Assembly (NCBI GenBank): GCA_963796565.1
Contig: CAWCMA010000013.1
Coordinates: 102,305 to 166,304 of the forward strand
Length of the DNA: 64,000 nt
Source of the DNA: JAKAVN01 sp963796565
Lineage (GTDB): Bacteria > Desulfobacterota > Binatia > Binatales > Binataceae
Direction of reading: 5' to 3'
A program made the translations under genes and the position numbers. Below the pieces are notes generated by a model that was given only the letters and a program-made list of their open reading frames with translations, was not told the origin of the DNA and searched no databases. This document shows positions 25,849 through 34,554 of this stretch, piece after piece (the first letter of the stretch is position 1; every line of letters begins with the position of its first letter).

Positions 25849-27396
25849 ATGGCCGAGCGCATCCACATCACTACCGCGATTTTCTATTGCAACGGCACGC
25901 CGCACGTCGGCAGCGCCTACGAGGCGCTCGCCGCCGACGTCTTCGCTCGCTACCAGCGGCGCAAGCTGGGGCGCGAAAACGTAAGCTTCCTGAGCGGCAC
26001 CGACGAGCACGGCGACAAGATCCGGCGCGCCGCGCTGGCCGAAGGGCTCGCACCGCAGGCTTACACCGACAAGATGAGCGCGCTGTTCGACCGGGCTTTC
26101 CGCGGGCTCGGCGTCAGCTACGACTACTGGGTGCGCACCACCGACGAGGTTCATCAGAAGTGGGTGCAGGAGATGCTGCGGCGCACGCACGCGCGCGGCG
26201 ATATCTACTTTCGCGATTACGAAGGGCTGTACTGCGTCGATTGCGAGCGCTTCTACACGGAAAAAGAACTGCTGCCTGGAAACGTCTGTCCCACGCACAA
26301 CCGCCCCGTGGAAATGATCAGCGAGGGCAACTACTTCCTGCGGATCGAAAAGTACCGCGAGCAGGTGCTCGACCATATCCGCCGCAATCCCGATTTCATC
26401 CGGCCCGAGCGCTACCGCAAGGAGGCGCTCAACATGCTGTCCGAGCCGCTGACCGACCTTTGCATCTCGCGGCCCAAGGCGCGGCTGGATTGGGGTATCG
26501 AGCTGCCCTTCGATTCCAACTACGTCACCTACGTATGGTACGACGCGTTCTGGGCATACGTGAGTCATCCGGCAACCAACGATCCCGATTTCGTCGAGAA
26601 AGTGTGGCCCAACACCGAGCATTTCATCGGCAAAGATATCCTGAAGACCCACGCCGTGTATTGGCCGCCGATTCTGCTCGCCGCGGGGCTGCCCCTGTTC
26701 AAGCATCTCAACGTTCACGGATGGCTCAACTTCGGCGGTGCGCGGATGTCCAAGAGCTCGGGCAACGTGCGCGATCCGGTGTCCTACGAGCAGGCCTTCG
26801 GCGCCGACGTGCTGCGCTACTTCCTGATGCGCGAAGTGACCTACGGACTGGACGGCGATTTCTCCGAGGAGCGGCTGGTCGAACGCTACAACGCGGAACT
26901 GGCCAACGACCTCGGCAACCTGAGTAGCCGGGTGCTCGCGATGGCGGCGCGGTATTTCGGAGGCGAGGTAACCGCGACGCCAGGCGCGGACGGCGAGGAA
27001 ATCGATCGCACCCTGTGCGAGGCGTTCGGCGCGGCGCCAGCGCGCGCAGGCGCGATGGAGGACGAACTCGCGTTCAATCGCGGACTCGACGCCGTATGGC
27101 AGGTGCTGGATGCGGCCAACAAGTATATCGTCGCGACCTCGCCTTTCACGCTCGCCAAAGACCCGGGCAAGCTGCCGCGCGTCGCGCAGATACTCGCCAA
27201 CCTGCTCGAGGGATTGCGCGTGATCGCGGCTACGCTGGAGCCTTTCATGCCGCGGCAGGCAGCGAAACTGCTCGACCTGCTCGGCGTCGATGAGGCGGCG
27301 GCGTATGCGCCGTTTGGCGCGGGACTCAGGCGCGGCGATCGCGTCAAGGCGCCGGTCGCGCTCTTTCCGCGCATCGACAAACCCGAACGCACGTAA
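25849..27396 (+). CDS. metG: Methionyl-tRNA synthetase
   Basis: A 515-residue class I synthetase of the short type without the C-terminal tRNA-binding EMAP domain. The first signature is PHVGSAYE, in which the second His of HIGH is Ser. The KMSKS loop reads RMSKSSGNV. The zinc knuckle is CVDC followed by CPTH, i.e. three Cys and one His, the arrangement known from Thermus thermophilus MetRS. The catalytic and anticodon domains run through DPGKLPRVAQILANL and EPFMPRQAAKLL. The ATG at 25849 was chosen because the family begins just before this residue; an upstream GTG at 25804 adds 15 atypical residues. Confidence 0.96.
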   Translation: MAERIHITTAIFYCNGTPHVGSAYEALAADVFARYQRRKLGRENVSFLSGTDEHGDKIRRAALAEGLAPQAYTDKMSALFDRAFRGLGVSYDYWVRTTDEVHQKWVQEMLRRTHARGDIYFRDYEGLYCVDCERFYTEKELLPGNVCPTHNRPVEMISEGNYFLRIEKYREQVLDHIRRNPDFIRPERYRKEALNMLSEPLTDLCISRPKARLDWGIELPFDSNYVTYVWYDAFWAYVSHPATNDPDFVEKVWPNTEHFIGKDILKTHAVYWPPILLAAGLPLFKHLNVHGWLNFGGARMSKSSGNVRDPVSYEQAFGADVLRYFLMREVTYGLDGDFSEERLVERYNAELANDLGNLSSRVLAMAARYFGGEVTATPGADGEEIDRTLCEAFGAAPARAGAMEDELAFNRGLDAVWQVLDAANKYIVATSPFTLAKDPGKLPRVAQILANLLEGLRVIAATLEPFMPRQAAKLLDLLGVDEAAAYAPFGAGLRRGDRVKAPVALFPRIDKPERT

Positions 27397-27440
27397 GTTT
27401 GTTCTTCAGAAGCACGGCCCCGGAACTTCGAGATCGCGAT

Positions 27441-27486
27441 CGGTCCAGGACCGGCATCGGTCCGAGATTCGGATTGGATCCGAATC
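27441..27486. terminator. Two inverted repeats between convergent metG and cydB
   Basis: 27441-27446 pairs with 27448-27453 (six bases, one-base centre), and 27466-27473 pairs with 27479-27486 (eight bases, five-base loop). They lie in the 104-base gap between two gene ends and probably act as terminators, though no T-run is obvious. Confidence 0.4.
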
Positions 27487-27500
27487 GGAAGTTGCGAACC

Positions 27501-28541
27501 TCAGTAGCCTTCTTCTTCGGTGCTGACTTTACCTGCGAAGCTCCTATAAGCGACTACCAGATAAGTGATCGCCAACATCATTCCCGGAACGAACCATGCC
27601 AGTCCGATTTCGAGAGAATGTGGCGGGGCGGCAGCGTTGTAGATGCTAAGGCCTAAACTGGGGCTGAGGCTAGACGGTAGCAAGTAAGGAAAGAGGCCGA
27701 AGGCAGTGCTGGCGGCTATTCCTCCCATATACATACAAGACGACACAAATGCCTGTTTGCCGGTGGCAGGGGCGTTGTAATGTCTCATACCAAAAAGACC
27801 GGCTATTGCCAGGACCGGAAACACGTACCCCCACGGCTCGCTGGAGATCCGATCGAGCAGATGCGGCTGCACAAAGGGACTAGCTACTGCGACCAAAGCG
27901 GTAAAGAGCAGTACGGCCCACCATCCCCAGCGCGCGAAACTCCGACAACGGATTTCGAGCTCGCCGCCGGTTTTCATCGCCACCCACAAAGCGCCGTGCA
28001 CGGCCATCGCGACAAAAGTCGCGAGGCCGATGATTATAGTGAACCAGTCGAGGATACCGACCTGCTTGCCAACCCGGAAATTGGTCCACAACGATAGGAA
28101 GAAGTAGCCACTACTGTCGAGCGGAACACCGCGAACGACGTTCCCGATCGCGGCCCCCAAGAATCCGGCTAACGCGGCGCTGGCGCCGGCGAAAACCACG
28201 TCCCACCCGGGCGACCATACGGGACTGTCGACATGGTTACGAAACTCCAGTGAGATGCCTCGTAGCATCAGGAGCCAGAGCACTATCATTAGCGGCAGAT
28301 AGAAACCGCTGAAGCTCGAAGCATAGAGGGTAGGAAACGCCATGAACAGAACGCCGCCACCGGCAATCAGCCAGACCTCATTGCCGTCCCACACCGGGCC
28401 TATCGAGCGAAGCACCGCGCGGCGTTCCTCATCCGTGCGCGCCACGATTAGATAGATTATGCCGGCGCCGATATCGAAGCCGTCGAGCGTGGCATAAGCC
28501 GCCAGCATCGCCGCGACCGCGCAGAACCAGAATGTCGCCAT
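27501..28541 (-). CDS. cydB: Cytochrome bd ubiquinol oxidase subunit II
   Basis: A 346-residue membrane subunit with eight to nine hydrophobic helices, partner of CydA. The N-terminus MATFWFCAVAAMLAAYATLDGFDIGAGI matches the family's phrase with GFDxGAG. WDGNEVWLIAGGGVLFMAFP and the C-terminal WFVPGMMLAITYLVVAY are also typical. An AAGGAT ribosome site precedes the ATG, and 35 bases separate it from cydA. The pair is visibly less GC-rich than the genes around it, which hints at acquisition. No CydX-like small subunit was noticed downstream. Confidence 0.95.
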   Translation of the reverse strand: MATFWFCAVAAMLAAYATLDGFDIGAGIIYLIVARTDEERRAVLRSIGPVWDGNEVWLIAGGGVLFMAFPTLYASSFSGFYLPLMIVLWLLMLRGISLEFRNHVDSPVWSPGWDVVFAGASAALAGFLGAAIGNVVRGVPLDSSGYFFLSLWTNFRVGKQVGILDWFTIIIGLATFVAMAVHGALWVAMKTGGELEIRCRSFARWGWWAVLLFTALVAVASPFVQPHLLDRISSEPWGYVFPVLAIAGLFGMRHYNAPATGKQAFVSSCMYMGGIAASTAFGLFPYLLPSSLSPSLGLSIYNAAAPPHSLEIGLAWFVPGMMLAITYLVVAYRSFAGKVSTEEEGY

Positions 28542-28576
28542 TGCGAATATCCTTCTGAGATGGGCGCGCTCTGAGA

Positions 28577-29938
28577 TTAGCGCGTCGCCGCAGTCTTTAC
28601 CGGTGCAGCCGGACCTTGCGCCTCAGCGGCCGGGCCGCGCTGTACCTCGAAGTAGATCAGAAACAGAAACAGGAGCGAAAGGACCCCGTACATTCCGAAA
28701 AACCCGATCAACGTGAACAGGGCATTGCCCTCGGCGACCTGCGGCGAAGTACCCTGTGCAGTGCGCATGAGACCGTAGATCAACCAGGGCTGACGACCGA
28801 GTTCGGCGGTCATCCAACCGAAGGTTGTTGCTATATAAGGAAACGGCGCGAGCAACATCAGCGCCCACAGCAACAGCTTCGATTCGTACAGCCATCCTCG
28901 CCACAGCGCGAACACCGAGAACACCAGGATCGCGATGAAGAAGGTCCCGAGCCCAACCATATTGTGATAGGCGTAATAGAGTAGTGGAACATTGTCGGGC
29001 CATTGATCTTTCGGATACGCGTCCAGCCCCTTAACTTCGGCATGCCAGCGCCGGTAGGTGAGAAAGCTCAGAACGTTCGGGATGACCAGTGGGTTGTCCA
29101 GCGTTTGAGTCCGCATGTTCGGCTGTCCCAGGATCGCAAGGGGCGCGCCCTGCGCCGAGTGGAAAAGTCCCTCCATGGCTGACAGCGTCGCCGGCTGGTA
29201 AGTCGCGACGTTGAGGGCCTGAGCATCGCCGAGCGGATACATCATCAGACATGAGGCGATAGCGCCCGCGATAACCCCAGTGCGAACGAAGATTCGCGCA
29301 TGTGACTGGTGCTGGTTGGTCAGCAGATAGAACGCGCCGGTCGCACTAACCACAACGCTGGCGGTTATCACCGAGGCAGACATGTTGTGTGGATACTGCC
29401 AGACCAGCCAGGGATTCGAGAGCAGACTCCAGAAGCTCTCGAGCTCGATCGCGCCGCTGCTGGTGATCCGGTAGCCGACCGGATGTTGCATCCAGGCGTT
29501 GGTCGCGATGATGAAAAAGCCGGATATCCAGGAGCCGAGAAACACCAGAAACGCCGTTACCCAGTGGAGGCGGGGGCCGAGGCGCTTTTCGCCGAATATG
29601 AAGAGGCCCAGAAAACTCGATTCCAGGAAGAATGAAAAAGTTCCCTCCATCGCGAGGGTCTGGCCGATTACCCCGCCGGCAGTTCTCGAAAATCCGGCCC
29701 AGTTGGTCCCAAACTGAAATTCCATCGGTATCCCGGTAACGACACCGATCGCAAAGTTGATCGCAAAGATACGCGACCAGAAACGCGCCGCCTGGTTGTA
29801 CTCCTCTTTTTTCGTCTTAAGCGCGATTGTCTTGAAAATCAGGATTATCAGCGCGAGCCCCATCGTGAGCTGCGGGAACAGGTAGTGGAAAACCACGGTG
29901 AATGCGAACTGAATGCGATCTGCCGTGAGTGCGTCCAT
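28577..29938 (-). CDS. cydA: Cytochrome bd ubiquinol oxidase subunit I
   Basis: A 453-residue membrane subunit carrying hemes b558, b595 and d; it oxidises quinol and reduces oxygen without pumping protons. H18 in RIQFAFTVVFHYLFP is the N-terminal heme ligand; a second His lies in NPWLVWQYPHNMSA. GRQPWLIYGLMRT is the conserved signature near residue 390. The Q-loop region between NMRTQTLDNP and YYAYHNMVG is short, as in the short-loop or cyanide-insensitive-type oxidases. It precedes cydB in one operon. Electrons could come from the EMO-like enzyme at 50466 through the quinone pool. Confidence 0.96.
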   Translation of the reverse strand: MDALTADRIQFAFTVVFHYLFPQLTMGLALIILIFKTIALKTKKEEYNQAARFWSRIFAINFAIGVVTGIPMEFQFGTNWAGFSRTAGGVIGQTLAMEGTFSFFLESSFLGLFIFGEKRLGPRLHWVTAFLVFLGSWISGFFIIATNAWMQHPVGYRITSSGAIELESFWSLLSNPWLVWQYPHNMSASVITASVVVSATGAFYLLTNQHQSHARIFVRTGVIAGAIASCLMMYPLGDAQALNVATYQPATLSAMEGLFHSAQGAPLAILGQPNMRTQTLDNPLVIPNVLSFLTYRRWHAEVKGLDAYPKDQWPDNVPLLYYAYHNMVGLGTFFIAILVFSVFALWRGWLYESKLLLWALMLLAPFPYIATTFGWMTAELGRQPWLIYGLMRTAQGTSPQVAEGNALFTLIGFFGMYGVLSLLFLFLIYFEVQRGPAAEAQGPAAPVKTAATR

Positions 29939-30016
29939 CGGTCCTCTCCAAAGCGCGCGGAGTTCGGGTCGGTGACCACTCCGACGGCAAAAATACCCAG
30001 GGGCGCGTGACCGAAG

Positions 30017-30901
30017 TTAGAGCTTCGCGGCCGCGTCAATCCATTTGCGCGCCGCTTCCTCGATGCCCCTGGCGGCTTCCTCGGGCGTGCGCGGCGCGCG
30101 CATGTTGACAATCACAACCTCGTCGACGCCAGCGTCGCGGTAACGCTTGAGATCGTCGGGCGTGATCGGTTTGGTATACGGCGAGACCGCGAGCTCCACG
30201 TCGGAGCGCTTGCGGCCGTTGGACTTGAGCAGCGACTCGATACGGCGAATCTTGTCCGCCGCCTCGCCGGGATCGAGGTTGAAGCCGCACCATCCATTGC
30301 CGTACTCGGCAACGCGGCGCAGCGCCGGGCCGCTCTCGCCGCCGAAAAAGACCGGCAAGTCGGCGCCATGCACGGGCTTGGGAAAGCTGCGAACGTTTTC
30401 GAAATTTACGAACTCGCCCTTGTAAGAGCTGAGCGCGTCGCCCCACAGCCGGCGCATCGCTTCGATATACTCGCGAGTGCGCTGCGCGCGCCGCTCCCAG
30501 GGAATTCCCAGCGCGCGAAACTCCTCCTCCAGCCATCCCACGCCGACGCCCAGGACGAAGCGGCCCTCGCTCAGCGAGTCGAGCGTCGCAATCACCTTGG
30601 CCAGCACCAGCGGATTGTGCTCGGGCACCAGGCAGATCCCGGTGGCGAGGCGAATCTTCCGTGTCACCGACGCCATCGTGCACAAGGTCAGGAACGGATC
30701 GGCGATCGGCGCGTCGGACGGCGCGGGCAGCGTGCCGTCCTCGCGGTAGGGATAGCGCGAGGCGTAGGAATCGAGCAGCACCACGTGCTCGGGCGCCCAC
30801 AAGGTCGAAAAGCCGACCCGCTCGGCGTTTTCGGCGAACGCCTTCATCACCGCCATTCCGCCGACCCGTCCCGAAACGACTGCGAAAAGTCCGATCTTCA
30901 T
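30017..30901 (-). CDS. LLM-class F420-dependent oxidoreductase-like protein
   Basis: A 294-residue luciferase-like TIM-barrel protein. N-terminal MKIGLFAVVSGRVG starts the barrel; WAPEHVVLLDSYASRYPYREDG is followed by DPFLTLCTMASVTRKIRLATGI and SEGRFVLGVGVGWLEEEF, the pattern of the family TIGR03619 oxidoreductases. Whether the cofactor is F420 or FMN cannot be settled by eye. The start at 30901 was chosen because the preceding 20 in-frame residues are not conserved-looking. It is downstream of cydA on the same strand, after a 900-base coding block, but not obviously in its operon. Confidence 0.9.
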   Translation of the reverse strand: MKIGLFAVVSGRVGGMAVMKAFAENAERVGFSTLWAPEHVVLLDSYASRYPYREDGTLPAPSDAPIADPFLTLCTMASVTRKIRLATGICLVPEHNPLVLAKVIATLDSLSEGRFVLGVGVGWLEEEFRALGIPWERRAQRTREYIEAMRRLWGDALSSYKGEFVNFENVRSFPKPVHGADLPVFFGGESGPALRRVAEYGNGWCGFNLDPGEAADKIRRIESLLKSNGRKRSDVELAVSPYTKPITPDDLKRYRDAGVDEVVIVNMRAPRTPEEAARGIEEAARKWIDAAAKL

Positions 30902-31019
30902 GATGCGATGCTCCTTGCGCGCCGTTTCGATGCGCGGCGCGAATTGCGATGCGTCCCTCAAGGCTCCGTGTACTACGGCACGATTGCCGGTGACAAGCGT
31001 CGCAGTGGTCGCGCGGCTC

Positions 31020-31985
31020 TCACACGTGATTGCGCAGCATCAGCTCGCGCGGATGCGGCTCGAGATAGGTCTGGCCCTTGAGATAGGCGATGTCGAAGCG
31101 CCGCACCCAATGGCGAATCAGGGTCAACGGCACCACCAGCGGTACCATTGCGCGCCGATACTCGTCGATCGCTTCCATCAGCTCGCGGCGCGAATCAGCG
31201 TCGCAGCCGTCGCGCAGATAGCCGGCGATATGCTGCATCACGTTGACGTGGCGCGCCGGCGTGGCCAACTTCTTCATCGCCGCCATGAACTCCGCCGCGT
31301 AGCGCACGCGCAACCCGTCGCGCTCGATATGCCTGGAGTCCGCGACCAGACGACCCAGTTCCGCATACGCGCGCGGTGAGTGAGCCATCAGGGTCAGCTT
31401 GTGCGCGGTGTGAAAGGCCACCAGCCCGCCGGCGGTCCATCGTCCCGTGAACAGCGCGCGCATCCGATGGTACGCGAAGACCCGCTCGATGAAGTTCTCG
31501 CGGAGACTCGGATCGTTCAGCCGCCCTTCTTCTTCGACCGGCAGATCGGGCAGGCGGCGGATCAGCGCCTCGGCGAACAGTCCGCGCCCGTCGCGCATCG
31601 GCATGCCCGCGCGCCCATAGATACGCACCCGCGCCATCCCGCAGCTCGGCGAATCTTTCTTCAGCACGTAGCCCGAGAGATCTTCGCGCTCGAGCGCCGT
31701 CGCGCGGCGTTCGGCATACGCATTCATCGCTTCGGTTACGTCCGCACCGCTTTTATTGGCCACCATCCGCACCGCGCCATCGTCGCCGCGGACCAGGCGC
31801 AGGCTCTCGCGCGGGATGCCGAGGCCGATGTCGACTTCGGGGCAAACCGCGACGAATTCGACAAAATCGCCGAGCGTGCCGGTCAGGAAATCGTTGCGTT
31901 TATGACCGCCGTCGAAGCGCACCTCCTGTCCCAGCAGACAGGCGGAGACGCCGATTCGGATCGCACCCGCGCCGCGAGCATCCAT
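31020..31985 (-). CDS. DUF523-DUF1722 fusion protein (YbgA-like)
   Basis: A 321-residue two-domain protein. Residues 8-150 are DUF523, with VSACLLGQEVRFDGGHKRN near the start and KKDSPSCGMARVRIY in the middle; both conserved cysteines are present. Residues 165-310 are DUF1722 (YbgA), with FAYHRMRALF, AHKLTLMAHS and HVNVMQHIAGYL. The fused arrangement is common in bacteria; DUF523 proteins are linked to tRNA or thiouracil metabolism in some work, but the function here is open. It is flanked by the LLM gene and the toxin-antitoxin pair, which is divergent. Confidence 0.9.
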   Translation of the reverse strand: MDARGAGAIRIGVSACLLGQEVRFDGGHKRNDFLTGTLGDFVEFVAVCPEVDIGLGIPRESLRLVRGDDGAVRMVANKSGADVTEAMNAYAERRATALEREDLSGYVLKKDSPSCGMARVRIYGRAGMPMRDGRGLFAEALIRRLPDLPVEEEGRLNDPSLRENFIERVFAYHRMRALFTGRWTAGGLVAFHTAHKLTLMAHSPRAYAELGRLVADSRHIERDGLRVRYAAEFMAAMKKLATPARHVNVMQHIAGYLRDGCDADSRRELMEAIDEYRRAMVPLVVPLTLIRHWVRRFDIAYLKGQTYLEPHPRELMLRNHV

Positions 31986-32042
31986 CGCGCGATGATACTC
32001 CTGGCGGAACTCCCGGCGATAGAATTTGATTCGAATGCCAAG

Positions 32043-32071
32043 CTAGTAGATAATCAGACTAGTCAGACTAG
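32043..32071. promoter_or_regulatory. Operator-like repeats before the Phd/VapC pair
   Basis: TCAGACTAG is repeated head to tail at 32054-32062 and 32063-32071, and CTAGT at 32043-32047 pairs with ACTAG at 32058-32062. This is the position where Phd-type antitoxins bind to repress their own operon. Confidence 0.45.
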
Positions 32072-32086
32072 ATGAGGAGGCCCTTC

Positions 32087-32338
32087 ATGAACTGGCAGAT
32101 CCAAATCGCAAAGGCACGCTTCAGCGAACTCGTCGAACGTACCTTGAAGGAGGGGCCACAGACCGTGACGCGTCATGGAAAACCGGTGGCCGTGATGGTT
32201 CCCGTGGATGAATATCGCCGTTTGCGGACTGGCGGTAGAAGCCTGAAAGCGCTGCTCGCCGACGCGCCGCTGGAAGGAGTCAAGATCAGGCGCTCGCGCG
32301 ACCGGGGCAGGACGGTTGACTTCGATGTACCTGATTGA
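32087..32338 (+). CDS. Phd/YefM-type antitoxin
   Basis: An 83-residue antitoxin. MNWQIQIAKARFSELVERTLKEG, then TVTRHGKPVAVMVPVDEYRRL form the DNA-binding Phd fold; the C-terminal KIRRSRDRGRTVDFDVPD is the flexible toxin-wrapping tail. The ATG at 32087 is preferred over a GTG-frame extension to 32072 because a GAGGAGG ribosome site lies seven bases before it. It overlaps the toxin start by 14 bases. Confidence 0.92.
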   Translation: MNWQIQIAKARFSELVERTLKEGPQTVTRHGKPVAVMVPVDEYRRLRTGGRSLKALLADAPLEGVKIRRSRDRGRTVDFDVPD

Positions 32339-32741
32339 CACCAACGTAATTTCCGAAGTTCGCAAAGGCACGCGCTGCGACCCGCGAGTAGCGCTTTGGT
32401 ATAAACAGATCAGGGATGATGAACTGTTCCTGAGCGTTCTGGTAATCGGCGAAATTCGCCAGGGCGTCGAGCAGTTGAGACCACGAAACCCGCGTCAGGC
32501 GCGAGCCCTAGAACAATGGCTGGACGAATTAATCGTCGGTTTCGGCGAGCGCGTCCTGCCAGTGGACAATCGCGTTGCGCAAAATTGGGGGCGCCTTGCC
32601 GCCCGTGGCGGCTTCCCGGTGATTGACGCCTTGCTCGCGGCGACCGCCGAGGCGCACGGCTTGACTCTGGTGACTCGCAACGTCAAAGACGTTCAGCGCA
32701 GCGGGGTGCGCTGCCTGAATCCTTTCGAGTTCATCGAGTAG
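32325..32741 (+). CDS. PIN-domain toxin (VapC/FitB-like)
   Basis: A 138-residue PIN-domain ribonuclease. The first acidic residue is in MYLIDTNVISEVRKG; a Glu in VIGEIRQGVEQL and the Asp in FPVIDALLAATAEAHGLTLVTRN complete the metal site. The wording is nearer to FitB than to most VapC proteins. The ATG at 32325 is preferred over the TTG at 32316. Paired with the Phd-type antitoxin and its operator-like repeats, this is a type II toxin-antitoxin system. The next gene is convergent. Confidence 0.92.
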   Translation: MYLIDTNVISEVRKGTRCDPRVALWYKQIRDDELFLSVLVIGEIRQGVEQLRPRNPRQARALEQWLDELIVGFGERVLPVDNRVAQNWGRLAARGGFPVIDALLAATAEAHGLTLVTRNVKDVQRSGVRCLNPFEFIE

Positions 32742-32750
32742 GCGTCTGTT

Positions 32751-33509
32751 TCAGGCCAGCGCGTGCGGGTAACCCGGCGTCAGCCGCGGCATCGCGAGGC
32801 CCACGTTGTCGAGCCGCCGCTCGAGCATCGAGAGGTACAGCTCCGTCAGTTCGCCGTTGTCGCGCGCTTTGAGCCCGAAGCGCATGCAATCGTAGCCAAA
32901 GCCGCTGCCGGGCGGGCCGAAAAAGTTGGCCGCGGCCGGCAGCCATCGCTCGAGCGCTGCCGTCACCGCCTCGGGGCCGCAGCGATCGGCCGCGCGCGCG
33001 AGTTCGCCCACCGCGAACATCTCGTGCTCGGCCTCCTCGTCGAGGATGCGCTCGGCGGCGCGCGCGTGCGGCGCATAGCTGGAATCCTTGTAGTTGACGC
33101 CGATCATCAGAAGCCCGGTCATGTCGAGGCTGAGCGAAGCCATCAGCAGGTCCAGCTCTCCGGCGGCGCTTTTGGCGAAGCGCAGCGGCGCCTCGAACGA
33201 CGGCGCCTTGAGCGCCGGGATCATTGCGCGGTCGGCTTCCTCCTGCGTGATGCCGATGTCGCGCAGCGCCCGGTAGACGAGCGCCGCATGGCGGCGTTCC
33301 TCGGCGAGGTTTTTTTCGACCACCGGACGCAACGATTCGTCGGCGAGCGTCTCGAGCGCGCGCTGATAGCCGAGCGCGGTCAATTTTTCGGCCAGCGCGT
33401 GCGCCGCGAGCAGCCGGATGAGGGTCTTGGTGTAGTGCGGATCGACGCGGCGGAGCCTTACGTCTTCGGCCTCGACCGTGCGCGCGGGGAATTCACGCCC
33501 GAGCGGCAT
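32751..33509 (-). CDS. Ferritin-like diiron protein, PaaA/PaaC-like
   Basis: A 252-residue all-helical protein resembling the phenylacetyl-CoA oxygenase structural subunits. Diiron-type carboxylate and His motifs are visible: AEERRHAALVYRAL near residue 70 and EEAEHEMFAVGELA near 160, the EXXH pairs. Length is near that of PaaA/PaaC. No other paa genes are nearby, so it may be a stand-alone ferritin-like oxidase; the substrate is unknown. The toxin gene is convergent with it. Confidence 0.75.
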   Translation of the reverse strand: MPLGREFPARTVEAEDVRLRRVDPHYTKTLIRLLAAHALAEKLTALGYQRALETLADESLRPVVEKNLAEERRHAALVYRALRDIGITQEEADRAMIPALKAPSFEAPLRFAKSAAGELDLLMASLSLDMTGLLMIGVNYKDSSYAPHARAAERILDEEAEHEMFAVGELARAADRCGPEAVTAALERWLPAAANFFGPPGSGFGYDCMRFGLKARDNGELTELYLSMLERRLDNVGLAMPRLTPGYPHALA

Positions 33510-33553
33510 CTGTTAGCCTGCCGGGAATCATATTGAGATCGTGACCACCGAAC

Positions 33554-33997
33554 CTAGGCCCGCACTCCTTCGCGCGAGGGCAGAGCCACGGTGGCGCTGC
33601 CGATCGTGGTCTTCTCACCCTTGGCGTTTTCCAGCCAGATTTCGCAATCGACCAGGTGGTCGCTTCCGGCGACGTACTTCTTGACGACCTTGCCCTTGCA
33701 TACGACCTTCGAGCCCGGCTGGTCCATCCCGCGATACTGCACCGCGAGCTTGCGCAGCCATCCCTCGTGGCCGGCGAAGTTGGTCATCATCTGCCCCAGG
33801 AATCCGTTTTTGAGCGCGCCGTGCAGGATCACGCCGGGCAGACTGTTGTTGAGCGCGAAGTCCTTGTCGTAATGGATCTGATAGAAGTCGCCCGAGGCGC
33901 CGGCGTACTTGACGAGTTGCTGGGTGGTAGGATTTTTCTCCAGCGCTGGGACTTCGGATCCGGCTTCGAGGTCTTCCCAGTAAGTCTGCTTCGCCAT
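33554..33997 (-). CDS. MaoC-like hydratase/dehydratase, catalytic-type
   Basis: A 147-residue hot-dog fold protein. The catalytic segment YAGASGDFYQIHYDKDFALNN holds the Asp and His of the R-hydratase 2 pattern, followed by PGVILHGALKNGFLGQMM. It probably hydrates an enoyl thioester together with the next gene upstream, as in two-subunit MaoC enzymes. The start at 33997 has a GAGGAATCGAAG-type region before it; 72 in-frame residues further upstream overlap the neighbour and were rejected. Confidence 0.9.
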   Translation of the reverse strand: MAKQTYWEDLEAGSEVPALEKNPTTQQLVKYAGASGDFYQIHYDKDFALNNSLPGVILHGALKNGFLGQMMTNFAGHEGWLRKLAVQYRGMDQPGSKVVCKGKVVKKYVAGSDHLVDCEIWLENAKGEKTTIGSATVALPSREGVRA

Positions 33998-34032
33998 CTT
34001 CGATTCCTCCCGCGAGAGCTTCCGCGCGCGGC

Positions 34033-34482
34033 TCAGTAACGGATCACGGTCGAGCGCTGCACGGCGCAGAGCTGATTGTAATGGTTGGTATAGTTGGTCT
34101 CGACCGTGATGAAGACCATCGCGCCGAGCCGGCCAGCGCTCTCGCGGATGTCGGCGATTTTGGAGACCACGCTGATTCGATCGCCGGGGCGAATCGGCTC
34201 GAAATATTCCCACTCCGAGCCGCCGTCGAGGCCGCGGAACTCGCCCATGCCGATCTTGATTTCCGGAATCGCGGCGCCGAGTGAGCGGCAGAAGGTTGGC
34301 GGCGCAATCATCCCGCCGAAGCGGATCTTGCGCGCGGCGGCCTCGTCGTTGAAAAGCGGATTGGGATCGCCAATCGCCTCGGCGAAGCGCCGGATGGCGC
34401 CGCGTTCGACCTCGACCACCCGCGCCTCGCTCTGCATCCCGATCTGCTTGCGCACCTCGTCGGTCACGTACTTGTTCGCCAT
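34033..34482 (-). CDS. MaoC-like dehydratase, FAS1-type N-terminal subunit
   Basis: A 149-residue hot-dog fold protein resembling the non-catalytic half of MaoC heterodimers (FAS1-like dehydratase region). FAEAIGDPNPLFNDEAAARKIRFGGMIAPPTF is the family segment, with an Asp but no catalytic His in the expected spot. VETNYTNHYNQLCAVQRSTVIRY is the usual ending. It is 35 bases upstream of the catalytic subunit in one operon, which suggests an obligate pair. The fatty acid or steroid-like substrate is unknown. Confidence 0.9.
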   Translation of the reverse strand: MANKYVTDEVRKQIGMQSEARVVEVERGAIRRFAEAIGDPNPLFNDEAAARKIRFGGMIAPPTFCRSLGAAIPEIKIGMGEFRGLDGGSEWEYFEPIRPGDRISVVSKIADIRESAGRLGAMVFITVETNYTNHYNQLCAVQRSTVIRY

Positions 34483-34554
34483 CGTAGAAGTCCTTATCGC
34501 AGAAATCTTTGGTTGAACTCCCCGTCTCGTCAGTCAGGCGCCGACGCGCACGAC

